Assembly: GCF_018881605.1 (NCBI RefSeq)
Contig: NZ_JACVPZ010000001.1
Span: 558,001 to 622,000, forward strand
Origin: Polynucleobacter sp. UB-Tiil-W10
GTDB taxonomy: Bacteria; Pseudomonadota; Gammaproteobacteria; Burkholderiales; Burkholderiaceae
Direction of reading: 5' to 3'
DNA: 64,000 nt
In this document: one piece after another, positions 23,943 through 37,260 of the stretch
How positions within the stretch are numbered: the stretch's first letter is position 1
Layout: each line of letters opens with the position of its first letter
Made by a program: the position numbers and the translations under genes
Notes under the pieces: model-generated
Told to the model about the DNA's origin: nothing
The model's input: only the letters and a program-made list of their open reading frames with translations
Databases searched by the model: none

Positions 23943-24269
23943 ATGTGGATTAGTAACGCTTTTGCCCAAGCTCCTGCAGCGGGCGCAGATTCTGGTGGCT
24001 TAATGAGCTTCCTACCTTTGATTTTGATGTTTGCAGTTTTGTACTTCATCATGATTCGCCCACAAATGAAGCGTCAAAAAGAAACTAAAGCAATGCTTGA
24101 GTCATTAAGTGTTGGCGATGAAGTGGTGACTGTTGGCGGCATCATGGGCAAAGTAACAGCATTAAAAGATCAAGTAGTTACTGTTGAAATTTCTGCTGGT
24201 ACTGAAGTACAAATGCAAAAAGGCGCCATCACTACAGTATTACCAAAAGGTACGCTGAAGTCTGCTTAA
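23943..24269 (+). CDS. yajC: Preprotein translocase subunit YajC
   Basis: Small accessory subunit of the SecDF-YajC complex in the inner membrane. The 108 residues have one membrane helix (about residues 21-41, with FLPLILMFAVLYFIMIRP) followed by the cytoplasmic YajC domain with SVGDEVVTVGGIMGKV. A good ribosome binding site (GGAGG) lies 8 bases before the ATG. It is 38 bp upstream of secD. Confidence 0.96.
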   Translation: MWISNAFAQAPAAGADSGGLMSFLPLILMFAVLYFIMIRPQMKRQKETKAMLESLSVGDEVVTVGGIMGKVTALKDQVVTVEISAGTEVQMQKGAITTVLPKGTLKSA

Positions 24270-24307
24270 TGCATCCGCTCAATTTGTTTGTTTAAAAGTA
24301 TCTCAAT

Positions 24308-26167
24308 ATGAATCGCTACCCTCTCTGGAAATATCTAGTCATCGCAGTTGCACTACTGATCGGCGGACTATATTCATTACCCAATTTCTATGGTGAGGCA
24401 CCTGCGGTTCAAGTCTCGTCTGCCAAACCAACCATCAAGGTTGATTTGGCAACGCAGGCTCGCGTAGAAAAGATTTTGACAGAGGCTAGCATCAATAACA
24501 CCGGCATCTTCTTTGAGGTTGCTGGTCATGTGGGTTCCATCAAGGTACGTTTTAATAACACTGATATTCAGTTACGTGCGCGTGACCTTTTGCAACAAAA
24601 ACTCAATGTGGATCAAAACGATCCCAATTACACCGTTGCATTAAATTTGCTGTCCAATACACCGAGCTGGTTAAGCGCAATTAACGCGTTACCAATGCCA
24701 CTAGGCCTTGATTTGCGTGGTGGTGTCTACTTCCTCTTGCAAGTTGACATGAAGGGCGCAGTTCAGAAAAAAGTGACCTCCTTGGCAGGCGATATCCGCA
24801 GCCAATTACGTGATAAGAGCATTCGTCATCAAGGCATTGAGCGTGGCGCTGATTTCATCTCTATTAATTTCGGTAGCATCGCTGATGCTGAAGCGGCTCG
24901 CAGTGTATTGCTAACGGCCCAACCAGAACTCATCTGGCAAGTAAAGCCTACCGGTCTATCACCTAAAGTGGTTGGTGAATTTAAGCCGGCCGCATTAAAA
25001 GAAATACAAGATAACGCCGTTAAACAAAATATCATCACCCTGAATAAACGCGTGAATGAGTTGGCGGTTAAAGAGCCAGTAATTCAACAGCAAGGTGCTG
25101 AGCGTATCGTGGTGCAGTTACCTGGCGTACAAGATACAGCTCGCGCCAAGGACATCATTGGTCGCACAGCAACATTAGAGTCTCGCTTGGCCGATCCTTT
25201 GGTTTCTACTATCGGCTTAGGTGAAACCCCTCCTCCAGGCATGGACACTTTCCGCTTTGGCGAAAACCGTTTAGGCGTATTTAAAAAGTCAGTGATCTTC
25301 AGTGGTGATCGCATTACCGATGCAAGCGCTGGCTTTGATCAAAACCAACGTCCTGCTGTAAATATCTCACTAGACTCTGCTGGCGGTCGCGTCATGCAAG
25401 AAGTGACCCGTGAAAATATTGGCAAACCAATGGGCATGATTTTGTTTGAAAAAGGCAAAGGCGAAGTACTCACCATCGCCACCATTCAAAGTGAATTTGG
25501 CGCTAAGTTCCAGATTACCGGTCAACCCACCACTGAGAGCGCTAATGATTTGGCTCTTCTATTGCGTGCAGGCTCTTTAGCTGCGCCAATGGAAATCATC
25601 GAAGAACGTACTATCGGCCCTAGCCTTGGTGCAGAAAACATTGAGAAGGGCTTTAAGTCTCTCTTAATTGGCTTTACTGCTATCGCAATCTTCATGATGG
25701 TCTACTACCTACTGTTTGGCACTTTCTCAGTTGTCGCTTTGGCAGTGAACTTACTCTTGCTGATCTCAGTGCTATCCATGCTGCAAGCTACGCTAACCTT
25801 GCCAGGTATCGCGGCGATGGCCCTAGCCCTCGGTATGGCGATTGACTCTAATGTGTTGATTAACGAACGTATTCGTGAAGAGCTGCGTAATGGCGCTTCA
25901 CCGCAAACGGCAATTGCTGTTGGTTTTGATAAAGCTTGGGCAACGATTTTGGACTCGAACGTAACGACTTTAATTGCCGGTCTGGCATTGTTAGCGTTTG
26001 GATCAGGCCCTATTAAAGGCTTCGCAGTCGTTCACTGCTTAGGTATTCTGACTTCAATGTTCTCGGCTGTTTTCTTCTCACGTGGCCTTGTTAACCTCTG
26101 GTACGGCAGACATAAGAAGATTCAAAAACTCGCTATCGGCCAAGTTTGGCGCCCACAGGAGAAATAA
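24308..26167 (+). CDS. secD: Protein translocase subunit SecD
   Basis: Membrane subunit that uses the proton gradient to help exported proteins leave the Sec channel. The 619 residues have an N-terminal helix, a large periplasmic P1 domain beginning after LPMPLGLDLRGGVYFLLQVD (the conserved D1 motif), the DITDA-like region, and five C-terminal helices in which GIAAMALALGMAIDSNVLINERIREELRNG is the D4 signature. Length equals the E. coli protein (615). secF follows after 3 bp. Confidence 0.97.
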   Translation: MNRYPLWKYLVIAVALLIGGLYSLPNFYGEAPAVQVSSAKPTIKVDLATQARVEKILTEASINNTGIFFEVAGHVGSIKVRFNNTDIQLRARDLLQQKLNVDQNDPNYTVALNLLSNTPSWLSAINALPMPLGLDLRGGVYFLLQVDMKGAVQKKVTSLAGDIRSQLRDKSIRHQGIERGADFISINFGSIADAEAARSVLLTAQPELIWQVKPTGLSPKVVGEFKPAALKEIQDNAVKQNIITLNKRVNELAVKEPVIQQQGAERIVVQLPGVQDTARAKDIIGRTATLESRLADPLVSTIGLGETPPPGMDTFRFGENRLGVFKKSVIFSGDRITDASAGFDQNQRPAVNISLDSAGGRVMQEVTRENIGKPMGMILFEKGKGEVLTIATIQSEFGAKFQITGQPTTESANDLALLLRAGSLAAPMEIIEERTIGPSLGAENIEKGFKSLLIGFTAIAIFMMVYYLLFGTFSVVALAVNLLLLISVLSMLQATLTLPGIAAMALALGMAIDSNVLINERIREELRNGASPQTAIAVGFDKAWATILDSNVTTLIAGLALLAFGSGPIKGFAVVHCLGILTSMFSAVFFSRGLVNLWYGRHKKIQKLAIGQVWRPQEK

Positions 26168-26170
26168 GCC

Positions 26171-27145
26171 ATGGAATTTTTCCGGATCAAAAAAGATATT
26201 CCCTTTATGCGCCATGCATTGGTGCTCAATGCGATTTCTTTAATTACCTTTTTAGCTGCAGTCTTTTTTCTCTGGCATAACGGTCTTCACCTCTCCATTG
26301 AATTTACTGGCGGCACAGTCATGGAAGTGAGCTATCCACAGACTGCTCCATTGGACTCTATACGCACTAAGGTCGAGAAACTCGGCTATGCAGATACTCA
26401 GATTCAAAACTTTGGTAGCTCACGCGATGTGATGATTCGCCTGCCCTTGCAAAAAGATGCTGAAGGGAAGTTGATTTCTTCTGCCGACCAAAGTACTGCA
26501 GTGATGCAGGCGCTCGATCCCGAAACAACTGGCGTGAAACTTCAGCGCGTAGAGTTTGTTGGCCCACAGGTTGGTCAAGAACTCGCTTTTGATGGTTTAA
26601 AAGCGCTGATTTTTGTGATCATTGGTATCGTGGTGTATCTCTCCTTCCGCTTCGAATGGAAGTTTGCAGTTGCCGGCATCATTGCGAACTTACATGACGT
26701 TGTCATCATCTTGGGATTCTTTGCTTTCTTCCAATGGGAATTCTCCCTCTCCGTGTTGGCAGCAGTTCTAGCAGTTCTGGGTTACTCAGTAAATGAATCC
26801 GTCGTGATCTTTGACCGTATTCGCGAAAACTTCCGAAAATACCGCAAGATGAATACCCGCGAGATTATTGACAATGCGATCACCAGCACAATCAGTAGAA
26901 CAGTAATTACCCACGGCAGTACAGAAATGATGGTTTTGGCAATGCTAGTCTTTGGCGGGCCCACACTCTTCTATTTCGCCTTAGCGCTGACCATCGGTAT
27001 TTTGTTTGGTATCTACTCTTCAGTTTTCGTTGCTGCCGCACTAGCCATGTGGCTTGGTGTTACACGCGAGGATTTAGTGAAGGGCGATAAAAAGCCGGAT
27101 GACAATGCCCGTAACGATGACCCTAACTACGGGGCACGCGTTTAA
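26171..27145 (+). CDS. secF: Protein translocase subunit SecF
   Basis: Partner of SecD. The 324 residues have six membrane helices with the periplasmic loop between the first two (SIEFTGGTVMEVSY) and the conserved LAVLGYSVNESVVIFDRIRENFRKYR block of helix 4/5, which corresponds to the SecD D4 motif. The C-terminus is a short charged cytoplasmic tail. It converges on waaA with a one-base gap and no visible terminator. Confidence 0.97.
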   Translation: MEFFRIKKDIPFMRHALVLNAISLITFLAAVFFLWHNGLHLSIEFTGGTVMEVSYPQTAPLDSIRTKVEKLGYADTQIQNFGSSRDVMIRLPLQKDAEGKLISSADQSTAVMQALDPETTGVKLQRVEFVGPQVGQELAFDGLKALIFVIIGIVVYLSFRFEWKFAVAGIIANLHDVVIILGFFAFFQWEFSLSVLAAVLAVLGYSVNESVVIFDRIRENFRKYRKMNTREIIDNAITSTISRTVITHGSTEMMVLAMLVFGGPTLFYFALALTIGILFGIYSSVFVAAALAMWLGVTREDLVKGDKKPDDNARNDDPNYGARV

Positions 27146-27146
27146 G

Positions 27147-29959
<2,813 letters not shown>

Positions 29960-29973
29960 CTATACTTGAGCCC

Positions 29974-30588
29974 ATGAAACTAATCGGATCCCTCACCAGC
30001 CCCTATGTACGTAAAGTACGCATCGTTTTTAATGAAAAAAAGGTCGATGTTGACCTCGAATTAGAGAATGTCTGGGCTGCAGACACCAAAATAAGCGTTA
30101 CCAACCCCCTAGGGAAGGTTCCTTGCCTCATTGCTGACGACGGGGAGGCCATCTATGACTCCCGCGTCATCGCCGAATACGCTGATGGCCTGAGCCCCGT
30201 AAGCAAGCTCATTCCTGCAGAAAATCGTGAGCGTGCTGCGGTGAAAACCTGGGAAGCGCTAGCAGATGGAATTATGGATGCTGGCATTTTGGCTCGTTTA
30301 GAGCGGACTTTGCGCCCAGCAGAGCAACAAAGTCAAACTTGGTATGACCGTCAAATGGGCAAGATTGATGCCGCACTTCGTGAAATGTCCAAACAGCTTG
30401 GCGAGAATACCTGGTGTCATGGCAATCAAATCACATTGGCAGATATCGCTGTTGGTTGTGCTATCGGATATTTATTGTTTCGTTTCCCAGAAGTGAAATG
30501 GCAAACTCAATATCCAAATCTAGATCGTCTTTATCAAAAATTATTGCAGCGATCTTCTTTTATAGAAACTGAACCACCAGCCGCTTAA
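29974..30588 (+). CDS. Glutathione S-transferase family protein
   Basis: A 204-residue cytosolic GST. The thioredoxin-like N-terminal domain begins MKLIGSLTSPYVRKVRIVF, with Ser9 (or Ser6) near the usual catalytic position, and has the NPLGKVPCL cis-proline loop and DSRVIAEY. The all-helical C-terminal domain has the ITLADIAVGCAIGY N-cap motif. The ATG at 29974 is preferred over one at 29923, which would add 17 residues unlike GST N-termini. Substrate unknown. A strong hairpin terminator follows. Confidence 0.9.
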   Translation: MKLIGSLTSPYVRKVRIVFNEKKVDVDLELENVWAADTKISVTNPLGKVPCLIADDGEAIYDSRVIAEYADGLSPVSKLIPAENRERAAVKTWEALADGIMDAGILARLERTLRPAEQQSQTWYDRQMGKIDAALREMSKQLGENTWCHGNQITLADIAVGCAIGYLLFRFPEVKWQTQYPNLDRLYQKLLQRSSFIETEPPAA

Positions 30589-30606
30589 TTAACCTGCAGT
30601 TTAATT

Positions 30607-30638
30607 AAAAATGCCAATCAAAACTGATTGGCATTTTT
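30607..30638. terminator. Bidirectional terminator between the GST gene and mnmA
   Basis: A 14-bp perfect stem (30607-30620 with 30625-30638) and a 4-nt AAAC loop, flanked by A and T runs, can stop transcription from both the plus-strand GST gene and the minus-strand mnmA. Confidence 0.9.
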
Positions 30639-30661
30639 GTATCCGCTATTTGGTAATGAAA

Positions 30662-31774
30662 TTATGCTGAAATAATTCCGCCACCCAAGCAAATATCTCC
30701 GTCATAGAGAACGGCAGACTGTCCAGGTGTAACAGCCCACTGCGCATCTGGAAAACTCAATTCAAAACTCAGGGTCTCATTGCCCGCACTCAATGTGCAT
30801 GCTGAGTCTGCTTGACGATAGCGCGTTTTAGCAGAATATTTTCCGGGTGCAGGGGAAGCACCAGCAACCCAACTTGCATCCATAGCAGCCAGCCTGTTAG
30901 CCAATAGCCATGGGTGTTCGTGGCCTTGGGCTACATACAAGGTGTTATTAGGAACATCCTTACGCGCAACGTACCAAGCATCACCATTGCCATCTTGACT
31001 ACCACCCAAACCAATGCCTTTACGTTGACCTAAAGTAAAGAAAGCCAAGCCCATATGCTCACCAACCGTCTTACCCTCTGGCGTTTTAATAGGACCAGGT
31101 ACGCGAGGTAAATAGCGATTTAAGAATTCCCTAAAAGGACGTTCACCAATAAAACAAATTCCGGTGGAGTCTTTCTTTTTTGCATTATGTAAACCAATTT
31201 GTTCTGCAATTTTTCTGACTTCAGTTTTTGGAATTTCACCAAGAGGAAACATCACGTTTTTTAGTTGTTGCTGCGTTAGACGATGCAAAAAATAACTTTG
31301 ATCTTTGCTGGCATCGACTGCTTTTAATAATTGCACTTTGCCGCCCTCATGACGAACACGTGCATAGTGGCCTGTTGCAATAGCATCAGCACCTAAACTC
31401 ATGGCGTGATCTAAAAAGGCTTTGAATTTAATCTCGGCGTTACATAGAACATCGGGATTAGGCGTTCGCCCTGCAGCGTACTCGCGCAAGAAATCGGCAA
31501 ATACGCGCTCACGATACTCGGTGGCGAAATTCACTGCTTCAACGTCGATCCCAATCATGTCAGCCACTGACACCACATCTAGCCAGTCTTGACGGGCAGA
31601 ACAGTATTCGTCGTTATCATCATCTTCCCAATTTTTCATAAAAAGGCCAATAACTTCAAAGCCTTGCTCTTTGAGCATCCACGCTGCAACAGACGAATCT
31701 ACCCCTCCAGACATGCCAATAACGACTTTCTTGGGTCGGGAAGATGGTATTGAGGAAGAATTGAGCTGGATCAT
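30662..31774 (-). CDS. mnmA: tRNA 2-thiouridylase MnmA
   Basis: Inserts sulfur at wobble uridine-34 of Lys, Glu and Gln tRNAs. The start was set at the ATG at 31774 ([16 protein letters not shown]); an upstream in-frame ATG at 31864 adds 30 unlikely residues. The 370 residues contain the PP-loop [12 protein letters not shown] (about residues 20-31), the NPDVLCN motif with the first catalytic Cys, and STGICFIG with the second Cys, followed by the central and C-terminal beta domains. Confidence 0.96.
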   Translation of the reverse strand: MIQLNSSSIPSSRPKKVVIGMSGGVDSSVAAWMLKEQGFEVIGLFMKNWEDDDNDEYCSARQDWLDVVSVADMIGIDVEAVNFATEYRERVFADFLREYAAGRTPNPDVLCNAEIKFKAFLDHAMSLGADAIATGHYARVRHEGGKVQLLKAVDASKDQSYFLHRLTQQQLKNVMFPLGEIPKTEVRKIAEQIGLHNAKKKDSTGICFIGERPFREFLNRYLPRVPGPIKTPEGKTVGEHMGLAFFTLGQRKGIGLGGSQDGNGDAWYVARKDVPNNTLYVAQGHEHPWLLANRLAAMDASWVAGASPAPGKYSAKTRYRQADSACTLSAGNETLSFELSFPDAQWAVTPGQSAVLYDGDICLGGGIISA

Positions 31775-31882
31775 CAAAAAATGCGAGAATTCAATATAAG
31801 CTGATAGACCACATTGTAGAAGTCTTGGCCCAAATTCACAGGATTTTGGGTAAAAACCAAGCAATTGGACTTAGGGGTAAGT

Positions 31883-31917
31883 AAATAGGCGCAATTAGTC
31901 CTATTTAACTAAAATAG
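31883..31917 (+). promoter_or_regulatory. Alternating inverted repeats upstream of pntAA
   Basis: AAATAGG (31883-31889) is an exact inverted partner of CCTATTT (31900-31906), which in turn pairs with AAATAG (31912-31917). The middle arm can therefore pair with either flank, forming two mutually exclusive hairpins 34 bases before the pntAA start. This could be an operator or a leader structure; no function is established. A TATAAAT box follows at 31924. Confidence 0.35.
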
Positions 31918-31950
31918 ATTTTTTATAAATTTTGCTTTTGGAGACATGCC

Positions 31951-33081
31951 ATGCGCATAGGAGTGCCACTGGAAACAAGGCCCGGGGAAACTCGAGTAGC
32001 CGCCACACCAGAAACCGTTAAAAAACTCATCGGTCAAGGTCATACCGTCGTTATTCAAAAAGATGCCGGGGTAAAAGCTAGTCAACCTGACTCCGCATAC
32101 GAGGCTGTAGGTGCAACCATTGGTAGCGCTGCAGATGCATTTGGTGCGGAGATTGTTCTTAAAGTACGCGCGCCCGAGTCAGCTGAACTTAAACAGATCA
32201 AATCCGGCGCTGTTCTTCTGGGCATGCTCGATCCATTTGATAACGACATGATTGCAGCGATGGCTGCACAAGGCGTTACTGCGTTCTCTTTAGAAGCTGC
32301 GCCACGCACAACACGCGCACAAAGCATGGACGTTTTATCTTCCCAAGCAAATATTGCTGGATACAAAGCAGTGATGGTTGCCGCAAATGAATATCAACGC
32401 TTCATGCCAATGCTGATGACTGCTGCGGGAACTGTTAAAGCAGCTCGCATCCTGATCTTGGGTGCTGGTGTTGCAGGCTTGCAAGCGATTGCTACTGCAA
32501 AACGTCTTGGTGCCGTGATTGAGGCATCTGACGTACGTCCTGCCGCTAAAGAGCAAATCGAATCATTGGGTGCCAAGTTTGTTGATGTTCCTTATGAAAC
32601 TGATGAAGAGCGTGAAATCGCTCAAGGTGTTGGTGGCTATGCCCGTCCAATGCCTGAAGCGTGGATGAAGCGCCAAGCTGCCTTGGTTGCAGAGCGTGCG
32701 CAACAAGCGGACATCGTTATCACGACTGCATTGATTCCTGGACGTAAACCCCCAGTTCTATTACATAGCGATACCGTTGCTAATATGAAACCAGGCTCGA
32801 TCGTGATCGACTTAGCTGCTGGTAAAGGTGATAACGGCTCAGGCAACTGCCCTTTGACACAAGCAGACAAAGTGATTGATGTGAATGGCGTAAAGATTGT
32901 TGGCTACACCAATTTAGCTAGCATGGTTGGTGCCGATGCTTCTGCACTCTACTCACGAAACTTACTCGATTTCATGAAACTCATTGTGGATAAAGATGCC
33001 AACTTAGTTATCCCGACTGATGATGACATTGTTACTGCTTGCTTAATGTGTCGTGATGGCCAAGCCATCCGCAAAAACTAA
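31951..33081 (+). CDS. pntAA: NAD(P) transhydrogenase alpha subunit, soluble part (PntAA)
   Basis: NAD(H)-binding subunit of the proton-translocating transhydrogenase, which makes NADPH from NADH using the proton gradient. The 376 residues correspond to domain I only, as in Rhodospirillum rubrum, where the E. coli alpha subunit is split in two. Visible blocks are GVPLETRPGETRVAATPETV at the N-terminus, SSQANIAGYKAV, the Rossmann GAGVAGLQAIATAKRLGA, the RQD-loop-like region and GYTNLASMVGADAS. A ribosome binding site (GGAG) precedes the ATG. pntAB follows after 9 bp. Confidence 0.95.
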   Translation: MRIGVPLETRPGETRVAATPETVKKLIGQGHTVVIQKDAGVKASQPDSAYEAVGATIGSAADAFGAEIVLKVRAPESAELKQIKSGAVLLGMLDPFDNDMIAAMAAQGVTAFSLEAAPRTTRAQSMDVLSSQANIAGYKAVMVAANEYQRFMPMLMTAAGTVKAARILILGAGVAGLQAIATAKRLGAVIEASDVRPAAKEQIESLGAKFVDVPYETDEEREIAQGVGGYARPMPEAWMKRQAALVAERAQQADIVITTALIPGRKPPVLLHSDTVANMKPGSIVIDLAAGKGDNGSGNCPLTQADKVIDVNGVKIVGYTNLASMVGADASALYSRNLLDFMKLIVDKDANLVIPTDDDIVTACLMCRDGQAIRKN

Positions 33082-33090
33082 GGAAATACT

Positions 33091-33429
33091 ATGGATCTCG
33101 CTGCCTTTCAAAGCATCCTCACCGTTCAAAACATTACCGTGTTCGTATTAGCTATTTTTGTTGGCTATCACGTAGTTTGGAACGTTACCCCAGCATTGCA
33201 TACGCCTTTAATGGCGGTGACCAATGCCATCTCCGGCATCATCATCGTTGGCGCATTACTGCAAACTGAAATTATCGGTGGTGATGAAATCACGCTCACC
33301 AGCATCATTGGTGCTGTAGCGGTATTCCTCGCATCTATCAATATTTTTGGTGGCTTTATGGTCACTCGTCGCATGCTTGAAATGTTCAAGAAAAAAGCTC
33401 CTAAAGCTGATGCGGCTGGAACCAAATAA
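33091..33429 (+). CDS. pntAB: NAD(P) transhydrogenase alpha subunit, membrane part (PntAB)
   Basis: The short membrane half of the split alpha subunit, 112 residues with about three or four helices. It contains the conserved [21 protein letters not shown] stretch (about residues 38-58) and a Lys-rich cytoplasmic C-terminus after [17 protein letters not shown]. It is flanked by pntAA and pntB in one operon (gaps of 9 and 33 bp). Confidence 0.95.
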   Translation: MDLAAFQSILTVQNITVFVLAIFVGYHVVWNVTPALHTPLMAVTNAISGIIIVGALLQTEIIGGDEITLTSIIGAVAVFLASINIFGGFMVTRRMLEMFKKKAPKADAAGTK

Positions 33430-33462
33430 ACCCAGAACAAGACCAATATAGAGACCAAAACT

Positions 33463-34830
33463 ATGTCAAACATAACCGCTATTTCTTATCTCATTTCATC
33501 GGTGTTGTTCATCCTCGCTTTGCGTGGCTTATCTTCACCAACCACTTCACGCCAGGGCAATACCTTCGGCATGATTGGTATGTTGTTAGCAGTCATCACC
33601 ACTTTCTTCATTCCTGATTTCAAACCCGTTATCTCTTTGATCGGTGTTGCAATCGTGGGTGGCGCCATCATTGGAACCATCGCCGCGAAGCGCGTGCAAA
33701 TGACCAAGATGCCTGAGTTGGTTGCTTTGATGCACTCCTTCGTAGGTTTGTCAGCGGTATTAATTGCGATTGCTGCTGTATTTAATCCAGCACATGACCA
33801 TACAGGCGCCCAGAAGATCGAACTTTTCATTGGCGCGTTTATTGGCGCTATTACCTTTACTGCATCTGTGATTGCATTTGGTAAGTTATCTGGCAAGGTT
33901 AGCGGCAAGCCTGTGAGCTTTGCTGGTCAACACTTACTGAACTTAATCTTGGCTGTTTCCATGGTGGGCGCTGGTATTGCTTACTACATGGGCGATAGCC
34001 ACGCTGCTTTCTTGGCGATGTGTGCCATTGCCCTGGTATTAGGCGTGACCTTGATCATCCCTATTGGCGGTGCCGATATGCCAGTAGTTGTATCAATGCT
34101 CAATAGTTATTCTGGTTGGGCTGCGGCTGGTATTGGCTTTACCTTAAACAACCCAGTATTGATTATTGCTGGTGCTTGCGTAGGTTCATCCGGTGCGATT
34201 CTGTCTTACATCATGTGTAAGGCGATGAACCGCTCCATTCTGGCTGTATTACTTGGTGGTTTTGGCGCTGAAGCTGCTGCCGGCGGTGCCGATGATGGCG
34301 GCCCTAAGAATTACAAAACAGGCTCTCCCGAAGATGCAGCATTCCTCATGGAAAATGCTGACACAGTGATCATTGTTCCCGGCTATGGCTTAGCAGTTGC
34401 CCGCGCTCAACACGCTCTAAAAGAATTGACTGAAAAGTTGACTCATCATGGCGTGACTGTGAAGTATGCGATTCATCCAGTAGCAGGTCGTATGCCTGGT
34501 CATATGAATGTCCTCTTGGCTGAAGCTGAAGTTCCATACGATCAAGTATTTGAGATGGAAGACATCAATAGTGACTTTGGTCAAGCTGACGTAGTGCTAG
34601 TGCTTGGCGCTAACGACGTGGTGAACCCTGCCGCACGTACTCCAGGTAGCCCAATCTTTGGTATGCCAATCTTAGAAGCATTTAAAGCTAAAACAATTAT
34701 TGTTAACAAGCGCTCTATGGCGGCTGGTTATGCTGGCCTAGACAATGAACTCTTCTACATGGATAAAACCATGATGGTCTTCGGTGATGCGAAGAAGGTC
34801 GTTGAAGATATGGTCAAGTCTGTTAGTTAA
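33463..34830 (+). CDS. pntB: NAD(P) transhydrogenase beta subunit PntB
   Basis: Beta subunit: N-terminal membrane domain II with about nine helices, and C-terminal NADP(H)-binding domain III. The 455 residues include MPELVALMHSFVGLSAVL, PVVVSMLNSYSGWAAAGIGF, and in domain III VIIVPGYGLAVARAQHAL, YAIHPVAGRMPGHMNVLLAEA, DVVLVLGANDVVNPAA and IIVNKRSMAAGYAGLDNELF. It ends 20 bp before a terminator. Confidence 0.96.
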   Translation: MSNITAISYLISSVLFILALRGLSSPTTSRQGNTFGMIGMLLAVITTFFIPDFKPVISLIGVAIVGGAIIGTIAAKRVQMTKMPELVALMHSFVGLSAVLIAIAAVFNPAHDHTGAQKIELFIGAFIGAITFTASVIAFGKLSGKVSGKPVSFAGQHLLNLILAVSMVGAGIAYYMGDSHAAFLAMCAIALVLGVTLIIPIGGADMPVVVSMLNSYSGWAAAGIGFTLNNPVLIIAGACVGSSGAILSYIMCKAMNRSILAVLLGGFGAEAAAGGADDGGPKNYKTGSPEDAAFLMENADTVIIVPGYGLAVARAQHALKELTEKLTHHGVTVKYAIHPVAGRMPGHMNVLLAEAEVPYDQVFEMEDINSDFGQADVVLVLGANDVVNPAARTPGSPIFGMPILEAFKAKTIIVNKRSMAAGYAGLDNELFYMDKTMMVFGDAKKVVEDMVKSVS

Positions 34831-34851
34831 GCTTTTCATACTCAATAAATG

Positions 34852-34873
34852 ACCGCCTTCGGGCGGTTTTTTA
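34852..34873 (+). terminator. Intrinsic terminator of the pnt operon
   Basis: A 6-bp stem ACCGCC/GGCGGT with a TTCG tetraloop (34858-34861) is followed by a run of Ts, 21 bases after the pntB stop. Confidence 0.9.
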
Positions 34874-34901
34874 TTGTCTCAATAGCTTAGGCATTGCCAA
34901 T

Positions 34902-34931
34902 AAAAAACGCCTGGTCTTTTGAACCAGGCGC
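34902..34931 (-). terminator. Intrinsic terminator of groES-groEL
   Basis: Read on the minus strand, an 8-bp stem CGCCTGGT (34930-34923) pairs with ACCAGGCG (34915-34908) and runs into six Ts. It lies 42 bases after the groEL stop and faces the pnt terminator. Confidence 0.85.
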
Positions 34932-34972
34932 TCTTGTTTCTACAGCTAGATAGCTGAGGAAATTAACGGCTA

Positions 34973-36640
<1,668 letters not shown>

Positions 36641-36653
36641 TTAAATACCGAAA

Positions 36654-36944
36654 TTACTTCTGTACAACAGCCATGATGTCGTCTTCACGCATCACGATGA
36701 GTTCTTCGCTGTCAACTTTTACTGTTTGACCTGCATATTTACCAAACAACACACGGTCGCCTACTTTGACGTCGGGTGCATTTAATTTGCCGCTGTCATC
36801 GCGCTTGCCTGGACCTACTGCCAAAACTTCACCTTGATCAGGTTTTTCAGCTGCAGCGTCAGGAATGATGATTCCGGAAGCAGTTTTTGATTCTTGATCT
36901 AAACGCTTGATGATTACGCGATCATGTAAGGGACGCAAATTCAT
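36654..36944 (-). CDS. groES: Co-chaperonin GroES
   Basis: Heptameric lid of the GroEL cage, 96 residues with [18 protein letters not shown] at the start, the mobile loop around [17 protein letters not shown] (about residues 19-35) and the C-terminal [16 protein letters not shown] type ending. A GGAGAAG ribosome binding site precedes the ATG. It is the first gene of the operon controlled by the CIRCE element about 110 bases upstream. Confidence 0.98.
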   Translation of the reverse strand: MNLRPLHDRVIIKRLDQESKTASGIIIPDAAAEKPDQGEVLAVGPGKRDDSGKLNAPDVKVGDRVLFGKYAGQTVKVDSEELIVMREDDIMAVVQK

Positions 36945-37053
36945 CTCTTCTCCTATGTTAGTAAGTGTTAACTATTTAATTAATCTATATAAATCAAAGA
37001 TTTATAAATTCCTCACATGAGAGCTGATGGCAATTTACGAATAAAATGCCCTT

Positions 37054-37080
37054 TTAGCACTCGCATGTAGGGAGTGCTGA
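37054..37080 (-). promoter_or_regulatory. CIRCE operator (HrcA binding site)
   Basis: TTAGCACTC (37054-37062), a 9-base spacer and GAGTGCTGA (37072-37080) match the CIRCE consensus inverted repeat with a single mismatch in the second arm. It lies just downstream of the groES promoter, where the HrcA repressor blocks heat-shock gene transcription. hrcA itself is not in this window. Confidence 0.93.
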
Positions 37081-37081
37081 T

Positions 37082-37109
37082 TATATAGGTCTGTTTCCTG
37101 AGATTTCAA
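37082..37109 (-). promoter_or_regulatory. groES-groEL promoter
   Basis: On the minus strand TTGAAA (37109-37104) and TATATA (37087-37082) are 16 bases apart, a plausible sigma-70 promoter directly before the CIRCE operator. The same stretch, CTTGAAA then CCTATAT after about 14 bases, also partly fits the heat-shock sigma-32 consensus, so dual control is possible. Confidence 0.6.
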
Positions 37110-37150
37110 GGGTAGATCGCCATAAATTCTTTAAGGATTTAGCCCTTATC

Positions 37151-37156
37151 TATAAT
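37151..37156 (+). promoter_or_regulatory. Candidate -10 box for the EAL/response regulator/kinase operon
   Basis: A perfect TATAAT lies 105 bases before the first gene of the signalling operon. The -35 position (around 37128) reads TTCTTT-like and is a poor match, so the promoter may need an activator, possibly the operon's own response regulator. Confidence 0.4.
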
Positions 37157-37170
37157 TTGGACAGGGTCGT

Positions 37171-37253
37171 AGGGCTTTTCCTACAGATAAATCAGCCCAA
37201 AGCCCTTACCGCTCCAATCTGTCCTGCCTAGACTGAACAGTCACCGATTGGAG
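37171..37253 (+). promoter_or_regulatory. Two-hairpin leader that can hide the ribosome binding site
   Basis: Two perfect 8-bp inverted repeats follow each other: AGGGCTTT (37171-37178) with AAAGCCCT (37199-37206), and CTCCAATC (37212-37219) with GATTGGAG (37246-37253). The GGAG at the end of the second arm is the ribosome binding site for the gene starting at 37261, so the second hairpin would block translation. No known riboswitch class was recognised. Confidence 0.5.
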
Positions 37254-37260
37254 AATCCTG

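Larger units (their letters stand above)
36945..37260. other. 316-bp intergenic region between groES and the EAL-like gene
   Basis: The left third (36945-37053) is an AT-rich groES 5' leader with no further motif that I recognise. The middle holds the CIRCE operator and the groES promoter. The right third holds a TATAAT box and a leader with two hairpins for the plus-strand signalling operon. No small gene was seen. Confidence 0.7.

Noticed and set aside
31775..31864. Longer N-terminus for mnmA from an ATG at 31864
   Set aside because: The additional 30 residues precede the normal start and are not family-like; the ATG at 31774 places the PP-loop at the usual distance.
33486..33908. A 140-codon open frame antisense to pntB
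   Set aside because: Entirely antisense to conserved pntB coding sequence, with no motif or ribosome binding site; a consequence of codon bias.
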